From Acidaminococcus sp. (GTDB lineage Bacteria; Bacillota; Negativicutes; Acidaminococcales; Acidaminococcaceae), in assembly GCA_022482815.1 (NCBI GenBank), contig JAKVOM010000001.1:310001-374000 (forward strand): DNA of 64,000 nt, read 5' to 3'. Positions 55,230-63,282 of this stretch are shown one piece after another; the stretch's first letter is position 1, and the number at the start of each line of letters is the position of its first letter. The notes beneath the pieces were generated by a model. The model did no database searches. It saw nothing but the letters and a program-made list of their open reading frames with translations, and was not told the DNA's origin. The position numbers and the translations under genes are program-made.

Positions 55230-56414
55230 TCATAATTCCTTTGCCAGCCTTGGCAAATCTTCCTCCGTTAGAACTTTACCCTTCTGTGCATCAATTTCCC
55301 GGCAAATGAGGTTATACAGTTCTTTCATATCGTCTTTTTTTAGAGACAGCCCTTGTCGTTGCACCAATACCCACAGCGCTTCCTCAGTGATATTTTTCGA
55401 AAGAAATGCAAGTCGTTTGCTTCCAAATTCTTCCGGTAAAATACCTTGTACCGCCAATGGATCTTTAACAGACATGAGGATATGAGCTGCCAAGCTATCG
55501 GAGAAAGCATACTTTCCAACAAAGGGCATGTTTGTGGGAATAGGAATTCCAGATATCTGGGACACATACTGAGCTATTTTTAACAGCAATGTACAATCAA
55601 TTCCGGTTTTAATCCCATACATACCTTCCAACGCCATAATTATTTCCACCAAAGATGCATTTCCGCATCGCTCACCCAGGCCGTTAACCGAGCCATCCAC
55701 AAGTGAAGCACCTGCCCGTATAGCAGCTAATGCGTCTGCCAAGCCCAAGCCAAAATCGTTGTGAGTGTGAATTCCAAGAATCGTTGAAGTCCCTTCGAGT
55801 GCAGACAATGCAGTGCGGCACATATTCTCAATTCCGCTCGGATCTGCCACCCCTACGGTGTCAGCCAGTCTGACCCTGGATGCACCGGATTTAGCAGCAG
55901 CCTTGACCATACGAGCAAGAATACGAGCATCGGAACGTGTTGCATTAATCAAACTAATATTGCACTCGAGACCTTTAGAAGCAATATATTCTGCAGTTTC
56001 CTGAATACGATGTTCTTCATCCACCAGCGCCTCTTCAGTTGCAGCATTCAATGAAAAAGAAGCATGAATAATATCCGGCTTCGTTTCAGCCTGCAAGTCA
56101 ATCATCTGCTTTAATTGTTTCATATCAGATGTATTGAAGTTAAGTACTTCAGTTTTTAAATACTTACGAGGAACCGCACAAAGATCAGCATTAATTTGCA
56201 TGGCCCGCTCATCAACTTGTTCTCCATGCCAAGTATTGTATAATTGAACTTGAGGCAGGTGTGCAGCCTCCAATAGCTCTATAAAGTGTTCCCTCTCTGC
56301 TTGCGAAAAACTGACGCCGGCAGTTTGTTCACCTTCACGCAAAGTCACGTCACAAATAATCGGCGGATGCGCAATTTGTGGAACTACATTATAGGGGCTA
56401 ACTCTCCGTTTCAT
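55230..56414 (-). CDS. HMGL-like acyltransferase/lyase (homocitrate/isopropylmalate synthase family)
   Basis: A 394-residue member of the LeuA/NifV/HMGL TIM-barrel family. The signature DVTLREGEQTAGVSFS lies near 23-38, the metal-binding HTHND near 204-208, and NGLGERCGNASLVEI near 235-249. Known members condense acetyl-CoA with 2-oxoacids (isopropylmalate, homocitrate, Re-citrate, citramalate). A C-terminal LeuA regulatory domain is absent, as in NifV- or FrbC-like proteins. It is first in a minus-strand unit with GltS-type symporter 3 and divergent from a LysR gene at 56458 by 43 bp. Biosynthetic versus catabolic direction is open; no leucine, lysine or nitrogen-fixation genes are nearby. 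Confidence 0.83.
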   Translation of the reverse strand: MKRRVSPYNVVPQIAHPPIICDVTLREGEQTAGVSFSQAEREHFIELLEAAHLPQVQLYNTWHGEQVDERAMQINADLCAVPRKYLKTEVLNFNTSDMKQLKQMIDLQAETKPDIIHASFSLNAATEEALVDEEHRIQETAEYIASKGLECNISLINATRSDARILARMVKAAAKSGASRVRLADTVGVADPSGIENMCRTALSALEGTSTILGIHTHNDFGLGLADALAAIRAGASLVDGSVNGLGERCGNASLVEIIMALEGMYGIKTGIDCTLLLKIAQYVSQISGIPIPTNMPFVGKYAFSDSLAAHILMSVKDPLAVQGILPEEFGSKRLAFLSKNITEEALWVLVQRQGLSLKKDDMKELYNLICREIDAQKGKVLTEEDLPRLAKEL

Positions 56415-56457
56415 GTTATCTACCTACCTTTCCTTCTTTTATTGAGGTGCATAATTC

Positions 56458-57411
56458 ATGTTATTCAACACAGAATATTTTCGAGTCCTTTGTCAATCTG
56501 AAAGCATTTCCTCAGCGGCGAAAAAGCTTCACGTCTCCCATCAGAATTTAAGCAAATATATTAAAAATTTAGAAAAAGAATATCATACGACACTCTTTAC
56601 CAGGTCTCCTAAACTTACGTTAACTGAATCTGGAAAAGCTATGCTAAGTTCCATGGAAGACATAACTGTCATAGAGGAAAATTTAAAAACGCGTATCGAA
56701 GAAATACACAAATCTAATGTTGGGATTCTCCGGATTGGTACACCGGAAGGTCGCTTTCGAATTGTCTTTCCTCCGATTTCAGCTAAAATGCAGCAAGAGT
56801 ACCCTCAAGTACGTATGGTTCCGACCGCGGCTCCATCTTTTCGTCTAAAAGAGTTACTCCTGCGCAATGAATTAGATATCGCCCTAATTGATCGAGATTT
56901 CATAGATCCGATTCATTTTCGTCAACATTCTGTACTAGAAGAAACGTTATACCTTGTAGTATCGAGCAAGTTAATACAAGATTTCGGCCACATGGAGATG
57001 TGGAAACAATTTTCCAATGATGGGGCCGATCTCATCCAATTAAGAAATATGCCATTTATTTTAAATCACGAGAACTCAATTTCCAGACGCTGCATCGATG
57101 AGTGGTGTGTAGCCCATGGCATTAAAATCTATCCAGTAATGGAATTATCTCAAATGGACCTTCACATCCTTTTAAGCGCTCAAAATTATGCTGCTTCTTT
57201 TTGCTGGTCTATGTACCTACCTTTAATCACGGAACAAAATCAACTGCATAAAGATAACCTGTTAAGAGTTTTTCCCATAAAAAATTTTCCAGCACACAAC
57301 CACATCGTTATTGCCTCTCTTAAAGATAAAGTCATCCCTGCCTTTGGAAAGACCTTCTGCAAGCTTATGAGGGAGCTCTTTTTTGATATCAAGCCCCCAG
57401 TATCTGTTTAG
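56458..57411 (+). CDS. LysR-family transcriptional regulator
   Basis: A 317-residue LysR protein with winged helix SISSAAKKLHVSHQNLSKYIKNLEKEY near the N-terminus and an effector domain from about 90 (VGILRIGTPEGRFRIVFPPI). It is divergent from the homocitrate-synthase-like gene and GltS-type symporter 3 and is their likely regulator. The short 43-bp gap must hold both promoters or overlap them. GAGGTG precedes the start. Confidence 0.92.
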   Translation: MLFNTEYFRVLCQSESISSAAKKLHVSHQNLSKYIKNLEKEYHTTLFTRSPKLTLTESGKAMLSSMEDITVIEENLKTRIEEIHKSNVGILRIGTPEGRFRIVFPPISAKMQQEYPQVRMVPTAAPSFRLKELLLRNELDIALIDRDFIDPIHFRQHSVLEETLYLVVSSKLIQDFGHMEMWKQFSNDGADLIQLRNMPFILNHENSISRRCIDEWCVAHGIKIYPVMELSQMDLHILLSAQNYAASFCWSMYLPLITEQNQLHKDNLLRVFPIKNFPAHNHIVIASLKDKVIPAFGKTFCKLMRELFFDIKPPVSV

Positions 57412-57921
57412 AAAATATCATATTTTTCTGCAATTAGAAAGAATATAAAAATTGAATATATGCAACTTTATAATTGCATATATACATTAATTCTCTAGCC
57501 ACGCTTTTAAACATTTCATTTGATTTAAAACTGGCTATTTAGATTGAATCCTGAATGATGATTTCACCTTATTTCCATCAGCGTTGGAGCAGTGAAAAAT
57601 ATACCGCAGTCGGCTCTCACCGTGGTTCCCTCTTTTCTCGCTGCGCCCAAACAAGACCAAACACCGCCGCCAAAGCTGCGCCCTGGCAAATAAAATGCAA
57701 ACGAAACTATCGCCAGCTTTTAGCTGCTGCTCATGTTAATACCTTCATAAACGAATGACGCGTCAGAGAAATAATCTTCTCTGACGCGTCATTCGTTAAG
57801 AGGGTGAGGTATGGATTTGTATTCGAGCAAAAACGGAAATGCAATAGTTATGATGGAGCAGCGTGTGAACATAACGTACTCCGAAAGGTGAAAACTACAT
57901 ATTTTCAGTCATATCTAAGTA
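57412..57921. other. Non-coding gap with terminator
   Basis: About 510 bp. The first 140 bp is AT-rich, and the middle is GC-richer with no convincing gene (a 67-codon frame at 57555 has no ribosome site or homology I recognise). The terminator at 57750-57797 is the only clear element. Confidence 0.55.
57750..57797. terminator. Perfect 21-bp stem terminator
   Basis: AACGAATGACGCGTCAGAGAA (57750-57770, first 20 nt AACGAATGACGCGTCAGAGA) pairs exactly with 57777-57797 across the loop ATAATC. It lies downstream of the AspT-family gene on the minus strand and after the LysR gene on the plus strand. Confidence 0.8.
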
Positions 57922-59073
57922 CTAGAGGGCAGCTAAAAATTGAACAATGAATACCAATGTGGTTAATGCTATTGGATAGGTCGTAGCATAGGCCGACGCG
58001 ACATCGTCCGTCCCTGCCGTCTGGATCAAAACGGCAAGAGAGGGAGTACACGTCATGCTGGCGGCAATAGAACCCAGTCCATTGAGTAATGGCAGCTTTA
58101 AAATCTTTCTAAAAACCAAGAATCCGACGAGCAGCGGGAGCGCTACCATGGCAAAGCCGTAGACCCATAACATGAAACCGTGCGCTACCAATATTTTCAT
58201 CAGGCCTTTACCGCCTTCGACGCCGGCGCCTGAAAAGAAAAACATCAGGCCGATTTCCTTTGCCGGGCCATAAATTCGCGGATCGGGTCTCAGGTCAAAT
58301 TTGCCGATATGGCCAATATGTCCGATGAGCAGTCCCACGATGAGTGAGCCGCCCGTCGCACCCAGAGCGAATTTTCCTCCGCCAGGAAGCGAAATAGAAA
58401 AAGCTCCCAGAAGAATTCCTAAAACAACTGCAATTGAAAAGGAAAGAAAGCCCCATGTATCCAGTTTTTCATATACTTTTCCTTTTTTGGCGTCCGGGTT
58501 TTCCGGCAGGGCAATGAGGCTTCGTTCCTTTTCCATATCTGCATGAACAAGCTTCGGAACCAGCTGAATGAACAAGACTTTACAGACGACGCCTACGGGG
58601 TAAGTCACGCCATATCCGGCAGCCACATTTTGGATTGCCTCAGCACTGGCGGATACCGCTTCTTTAGCGGCGGCAAATCCCGGAGACGTCGTAAATGCTC
58701 CGGTCATGATCCCGATAGCCAAAGAGGCGCTCAGACCGCTGCCTTTGATGACCAGTGCGCAGACGGCAGCCCCGGTCAGGACGATGGTCAGACAAAGCAC
58801 GACATATGCTTTGCCGTTCATCTTCAGGCGCTGTACAAACGTAGGTCCCGCGCTAAGGCCGATAGACGTAATAAATAAGGTCAGGCCCGCCATCTGCAGG
58901 ACGGCCGGCGTATGGGCACCGAAGTGCCCGAACAATAAACCGGATAGGAAAATCGCAGCGGTGCCCAGCCCGATTCCTTTTATGCGGATCCTGCCGATGA
59001 AGTATCCAACTACAATAATGGAAAATACGACGAAAAGATCCACTGCTGTACTTTTTAGCGCAAAACTCATCAT
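57922..59073 (-). CDS. AspT/YidE-type transporter (aspartate-alanine exchanger family)
   Basis: A 383-residue membrane protein with two halves, each with about five membrane segments, of the AAEx family. Family marks are GLTLFITSIGLSAGPTFVQR near 64-83 and EIGLMFFFSGAGVEGGKGLM near 285. The central TrkA-C/RCK domains present in AspT are missing, making this a short form. Family members exchange aspartate/alanine or transport dicarboxylates. Its start overlaps the CoA-transferase stop by 4 nt (ATGA), so it is the last gene of the kor-CoA-transferase unit. It may export succinate or another end product, or import its precursor; this is inference. Confidence 0.78.
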   Translation of the reverse strand: MMSFALKSTAVDLFVVFSIIVVGYFIGRIRIKGIGLGTAAIFLSGLLFGHFGAHTPAVLQMAGLTLFITSIGLSAGPTFVQRLKMNGKAYVVLCLTIVLTGAAVCALVIKGSGLSASLAIGIMTGAFTTSPGFAAAKEAVSASAEAIQNVAAGYGVTYPVGVVCKVLFIQLVPKLVHADMEKERSLIALPENPDAKKGKVYEKLDTWGFLSFSIAVVLGILLGAFSISLPGGGKFALGATGGSLIVGLLIGHIGHIGKFDLRPDPRIYGPAKEIGLMFFFSGAGVEGGKGLMKILVAHGFMLWVYGFAMVALPLLVGFLVFRKILKLPLLNGLGSIAASMTCTPSLAVLIQTAGTDDVASAYATTYPIALTTLVFIVQFLAAL

Positions 59074-60548
59074 AATTTCATCGTGCCCGTATCCAGGAAA
59101 CGCTGATGCCAGGATAATGCCTGTGTCAAATCATGAGGTGTATGCTGTCCTTTGGACACCTTTTTCGCGTGTTCAAAATACGCTCTCAGCATCGGCTTAT
59201 AGTCAGGATGAGCACAATTTTCAATAATCAATTCAGCCCGTTCCTGCGGTGTTTTCCATCTCAGATCGGCGATGCCCTGTTCGGTGACAATCACCTGAAC
59301 ATCATGCTCGGTATGATCCACGTGAGAAACCATGGGCACGATACAGGAAATCAGGCCGCCCTTCGCGATGGATTCGGTAGCAAAGATACTCACGCGGGCA
59401 TTTCTGGTGAAATCTCCACTGCCGCCTATCCCGTTCATAATCTGTGAGCCCATGATGTGAGTCGAATTGACGTTGCCGTAGATATCCACTTCAATGGGCG
59501 TATTGATGGCAATCACGCCAAGGCGGCGGATGACTTCGGGAGAATTGGAGATTTCCTGAGGACGCAGGATAATCTTGTCCTTAAAATCATCGATATGGCG
59601 GTAAAAATGTTCCCGGGTTTCTGCCTTGAGGGAAACAGCACTGGCAGACACGCAGTCGAAAACGCCCTGTTCGATAAGCGGCAGCGCCGCATCCTGCATC
59701 ACTTCCGTATACATGGTAAGGCCGCGGAAACCGCTGGTCGTCAGGCAGCTCAGGATGGCATTTCCCACCGACCCGACACCGGACTGGATGGGGCCTAAGT
59801 TCTCCGGCAGGCGGCCGGCCTCAATTTCATGTTTCAGGAAACTTACTACATTTTCCCCGATTCGCCTGGAAACAGGTGTCACTGCCTTGAACTTTGCCGG
59901 CTGGTCCTGTACGTCCGTTAATACGATGGCTTTTATTTTTTCAGACGGGCAGGCAATGTACGGGACACCGACACGGCTGTCTGTTTTAACAATGGGGATA
60001 GGCTTTGCATGAGGCGGAACCCCCACCTCAAAAATATCATGCATGCCGATAAATCCTTCCGGCAGCGTTTGGTTCACTTCCACAATGACTTTATCGGCTG
60101 CGCGTACCAGCGCATCCATGGAACCTACGGAGGCCGTAGGAATCAGGCCGTCTTTCGTAATCGCGGTACATTCGACGACGGCGACATCGATTTTGGGTCC
60201 GACTCCCTGGTTCACCAGGAGAGGGAAGTGGGATATATGCATATCACTATACCCCACGGTTCCCTGATTGATTGCACTCCTCATATCCTTGTTGGACTGG
60301 TAGGAATAACGTCTCCTGACTAAACCTGCCCTTACCAGGACGCCGTCCAGATCATCGCCGACCGATGCGCCGATACAAATGGTCAAATCTTTTGCATGTC
60401 CACTTTTGGCTAATGCCTGGGGAATCGCCTTGGGATATCCGACAAGGGTGAATCCGCTCATACCCACTGTCATTCCGGACTGTATGATTTTCGCAGCCTC
60501 GTCGGCTGTCATAATTTTATTTTGCAGTACAGATACAACGCGTTCCAT
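59070..60548 (-). CDS. Acetyl-CoA hydrolase/CoA-transferase family (Cat1/Ach1/AarC type)
   Basis: A 492-residue class I CoA-transferase. The catalytic glutamate is probably Glu282 in LTMYTEVMQDAA, matching the AarC/Cat1 MYxEVxQD motif. GSVGNAILSCL precedes it and NGIGGSGDFTRNA follows, shaping the CoA site. Members transfer CoA between succinyl-CoA or propionyl-CoA and acetate or succinate. Located after korDABC, it would move CoA from the acyl-CoA made by 2-oxoacid oxidation to another acid, releasing the free acid. The ATG at 60548 follows GGGGTGA, 15 bp after korC. Exact donor and acceptor are not readable. Confidence 0.88.
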   Translation of the reverse strand: MERVVSVLQNKIMTADEAAKIIQSGMTVGMSGFTLVGYPKAIPQALAKSGHAKDLTICIGASVGDDLDGVLVRAGLVRRRYSYQSNKDMRSAINQGTVGYSDMHISHFPLLVNQGVGPKIDVAVVECTAITKDGLIPTASVGSMDALVRAADKVIVEVNQTLPEGFIGMHDIFEVGVPPHAKPIPIVKTDSRVGVPYIACPSEKIKAIVLTDVQDQPAKFKAVTPVSRRIGENVVSFLKHEIEAGRLPENLGPIQSGVGSVGNAILSCLTTSGFRGLTMYTEVMQDAALPLIEQGVFDCVSASAVSLKAETREHFYRHIDDFKDKIILRPQEISNSPEVIRRLGVIAINTPIEVDIYGNVNSTHIMGSQIMNGIGGSGDFTRNARVSIFATESIAKGGLISCIVPMVSHVDHTEHDVQVIVTEQGIADLRWKTPQERAELIIENCAHPDYKPMLRAYFEHAKKVSKGQHTPHDLTQALSWHQRFLDTGTMKL

Positions 60549-60563
60549 AAAGGTTCACCCCTT

Positions 60564-61115
60564 CTACAGCAAAGCTTTTGCAGCAGCAACCCCCGCTTCA
60601 AAGGCCTTAATATTGATTGGGTGTACTTTTTTCGGGAAACGATTCAGGACGGCTGCTTCCACAGAGTCCGGACCGGCAATCTCGGAAAGGACACTGATTG
60701 CGCCAAGTGCCACGACGTTCGCCGTAATCACCCTGCCGGTCTCATCCTTGGCAATCCTGGTCAGAGGAATTCTATATACGTGCTTTATGGATTCAGGCAC
60801 CCGCTCAACAAGTCCGGAATCTACCAAAAGGATTCCATTTTCAGCATCCATATCGTCGGTATATTTGTCGCAAGCCTGCTGGGACATGGCAAGCACAAAA
60901 TCCGGTCTGACGATAGCAGGATAGTTAATGGGCTTCGGGTCGGAAATCAATTCGCTCCGGCAGGCGCCGCCGCGAGCTTCGGGGCCGTATGATTTCAAAA
61001 GGATAATCTCTTTTCCTTCTTTAATGCCTGCAGCCTGCGCCAGTACATCGCCCATCAGCATCATGCCCTGTCCGCCGCTGCCGCCAAAACGCATTTCATA
61101 ATGTCTGTCGGCCAT
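60564..61115 (-). CDS. korC: 2-oxoglutarate:ferredoxin oxidoreductase, gamma subunit
   Basis: A 183-residue gamma subunit of the 2-oxoacid:acceptor oxidoreductase family, with GGSGGQGMMLMGDVLAQAA near 11-29 and KSYGPEARGGACRSELI near 41-57. It completes the D-A-B-C set with genes directly upstream. The enzyme oxidises a 2-oxoacid to acyl-CoA and reduces ferredoxin. It begins 2 bp after korB, after GGGGGTG. The order and sizes fit KorDABC; a branched-chain (Vor) version cannot be excluded. Confidence 0.9.
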   Translation of the reverse strand: MADRHYEMRFGGSGGQGMMLMGDVLAQAAGIKEGKEIILLKSYGPEARGGACRSELISDPKPINYPAIVRPDFVLAMSQQACDKYTDDMDAENGILLVDSGLVERVPESIKHVYRIPLTRIAKDETGRVITANVVALGAISVLSEIAGPDSVEAAVLNRFPKKVHPINIKAFEAGVAAAKALL

Positions 61116-61117
61116 AA

Positions 61118-61939
61118 TTACACCCCCTGAGCTTTCCTGATGACTTCGTCATAAATCTGGGTATATTCTCTTCTGTTGTCATTATTGACGAACTCACCAT
61201 AGATAACCTTATTTTTTAATTCTTCTTCCGACATATTCTTTGCTTTTGCCAAAGGAACGGCAATTTCGGGCCAGCGTTTCATCATAGCCACTGCATCCCC
61301 CAGTTTATTCAGTCTGCCGTAAAGGCTGGGGCAGTCGCTGATGGCATCAATCACAGAAAAGCCCTTGTGCTGGATACCCTTCAAAATCACATTCTTCAGC
61401 TGAACAGGCTGGTAGGTCATGCCGCGCGCCACATAAGTAGCACCGGCCCCGGCTGCCAGGTGACATACATCAAACGGCGGTTCGACACTGCCGTAAACAG
61501 AAGTCTTGGTCATAGACTGCAAAGGCGTCGTCGGAGAGTACTGCCCGCCCGTCATGCCATAGTTCAGGTTATTGACGACAACGACCGTCAGATCGATGTT
61601 CCGGCGGCAGCCCTGAATAAGGTGATTGCCCCCGATGGACGTGCAGTCTCCGTCACCGGAAATCACGACCACTGTCAATTCGGGATTGGCCATCTTGACG
61701 CCTGTTGCAAAAGGAATAGCCCGTCCATGAGTCGTATGCAGCCCGCAGGTGTTCAGGTAGTTAACGGCACGGCTGGAGCAGCCGATACCGGACACAATAA
61801 CCACTTTATTTTGATCGATACCCGATTCATCAAGTGCACGGATAATCCCCTGCACGACAATACCGTTGCCACAGCCGGGACACCACATCGTGCGCAGCTT
61901 ATCTGCCCTCAGATATTTGTCAAACACATGCTCCGTCAT
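61118..61939 (-). CDS. korB: 2-oxoglutarate:ferredoxin oxidoreductase, beta (TPP) subunit
   Basis: A 273-residue thiamine-diphosphate subunit. MWCPGCGNGIVVQG near the N-terminus and the TPP motif GDGDCTSIGGNHLIQG to NNLNYGMTGGQ identify it. The ATG at 61939 is chosen because AAGGAGG lies upstream; a longer frame to 61999 would overlap korA. It follows korA directly. Confidence 0.92.
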   Translation of the reverse strand: MTEHVFDKYLRADKLRTMWCPGCGNGIVVQGIIRALDESGIDQNKVVIVSGIGCSSRAVNYLNTCGLHTTHGRAIPFATGVKMANPELTVVVISGDGDCTSIGGNHLIQGCRRNIDLTVVVVNNLNYGMTGGQYSPTTPLQSMTKTSVYGSVEPPFDVCHLAAGAGATYVARGMTYQPVQLKNVILKGIQHKGFSVIDAISDCPSLYGRLNKLGDAVAMMKRWPEIAVPLAKAKNMSEEELKNKVIYGEFVNNDNRREYTQIYDEVIRKAQGV

Positions 61940-61940
61940 A

Positions 61941-63077
61941 TCAGCCAACCTCCTTGATTGCCTCAAAAATTTTTTCAGCCCGGATAATCGTGCCGTCATT
62001 CTGAGTAATCGGAATGATTCTTTGATCCAGGTTTACATACTGCGCAGCAACTTCCGCCAATTGCCCTTCGTTCATCTCGCAGGTCATGACAGCTTTGGCA
62101 TGAGCGCACACTTCTTCAAATCTCTTTCCGGGGAACGGCCACAGCGTGATAGGACGGAACAGTCCTGCTTTAATGCCCATGCTGCGTGCCTTGTCAATGG
62201 CACTCTTTACAGAGCGGGACACGAGGCCGACGGACAAGATAACGATATCAGCATCTTCCATACGATATTCTTCGTAAGCTTCAATATCAGCAACATGGTC
62301 ATTGATCTTTCCCACCAGGTGTTTAATCGCTGCATTAATCGCTTTGTGATCACTGGTGATAGGAAAACCGGTATCATCGTGCACAAGGCCGCTGGCAAAC
62401 CAACGGTATCCGTCACCAAAGCTGGCCATGGGATGAACCTCATTGGTACTGTTATCAAAAGGCTGATATTCCTCAGGCGGGCAGGTAGGTTTCGTGCGAT
62501 TGATAACCGTCAGCTCGCTCGGATCCGGAATGCGAACTTTTTCACTCATATGCGCCAGTGTTGCGTCTGACAGCATAATGACGGGAGTACGGTACTTTTC
62601 TGCCAGATTAAAGGCCCGGACCGTTTGATAGTAAGTTTCAGCTACGGAACAGGGGGCCAGGGTAATAATCGGATGGTCACCATGGGTTCCCCAGCGCGCT
62701 TCCATGAAATCGCCCTGCGCCGGGACGGTAGCAACGCCCTGGCAAGGTCCCTGCCGCATCACATCAACGACAACACAAGGAACCTCTGCCATCATGCCGT
62801 AGGACAAATTTTCCTGCATCAAGGTGAAACCCGGGCCGCTCGTTGCCGTCATTGCTTTGGCACCGGCCGTCGAAGCACCGATGACGACAGCAATGGAACC
62901 AAGTTCATCCTCCATCTGCATAAACTTGCCGCCATGCTGAGGGAGCAGCTCGGAAGATAATTCAGCGATTTCTGTGGCAGGCGTAATCGGGTAGCCGGCA
63001 AAAAAACTCATTCCCGCAGCTAAAGCCCCTCTGACGCAAGCTTCGTTACCAGTCATAATTTTGTACTGTTCGCTCAT
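61941..63077 (-). CDS. korA: 2-oxoglutarate:ferredoxin oxidoreductase, alpha subunit
   Basis: A 378-residue alpha subunit with GNEACVRGALAAGMSFFAGY and PITPATEIAE (substrate and TPP-domain loop) at the N-terminus, EDELGSIAVVIGAS near 60, and a C-terminal transketolase-like domain. The ATG at 63077 follows GGAGGGG; the longer frame to 63149 runs into korD. It forms the catalytic heterotetramer with KorB, KorC and KorD. Confidence 0.92.
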   Translation of the reverse strand: MSEQYKIMTGNEACVRGALAAGMSFFAGYPITPATEIAELSSELLPQHGGKFMQMEDELGSIAVVIGASTAGAKAMTATSGPGFTLMQENLSYGMMAEVPCVVVDVMRQGPCQGVATVPAQGDFMEARWGTHGDHPIITLAPCSVAETYYQTVRAFNLAEKYRTPVIMLSDATLAHMSEKVRIPDPSELTVINRTKPTCPPEEYQPFDNSTNEVHPMASFGDGYRWFASGLVHDDTGFPITSDHKAINAAIKHLVGKINDHVADIEAYEEYRMEDADIVILSVGLVSRSVKSAIDKARSMGIKAGLFRPITLWPFPGKRFEEVCAHAKAVMTCEMNEGQLAEVAAQYVNLDQRIIPITQNDGTIIRAEKIFEAIKEVG

Positions 63078-63078
63078 T

Positions 63079-63282
63079 TTAGATCCCCTCCACTCTGATG
63101 GCGAAATCCGGACAACGTAATTCGCATAGTCTGCATAAAATGCAGGCATCCGGGTTAACGACTTTCGGTCTGCCGTACTCGTCTGCTTTCAGCACCTCTC
63201 TGGGACATGTTCCGTAGCAAAGGCCACAGGATTTGCAGTAATTTGGATTCAATTCAAAGTGAAGTCTCTTCTTAACCGCCAT
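63079..63282 (-). CDS. korD: 2-oxoglutarate:ferredoxin oxidoreductase, delta (2x[4Fe-4S]) subunit
   Basis: A 67-residue ferredoxin-like subunit with two clusters: Cys16, Cys19, Cys22 and Cys26, then Cys47, Cys50, Cys53 and Cys57. It passes electrons from the TPP site to ferredoxin. It is first in the korDABC-CoA-transferase-AspT unit; the start follows AAGGGGAG. The unit promoter should lie in 63283-63480. Confidence 0.93.
   Translation of the reverse strand: MAVKKRLHFELNPNYCKSCGLCYGTCPREVLKADEYGRPKVVNPDACILCRLCELRCPDFAIRVEGI

Noticed and set aside
57555-57758. Small 67-codon frame after the LysR gene
   Set aside because: No ribosome site, no recognisable family and it ends in the terminator stem.
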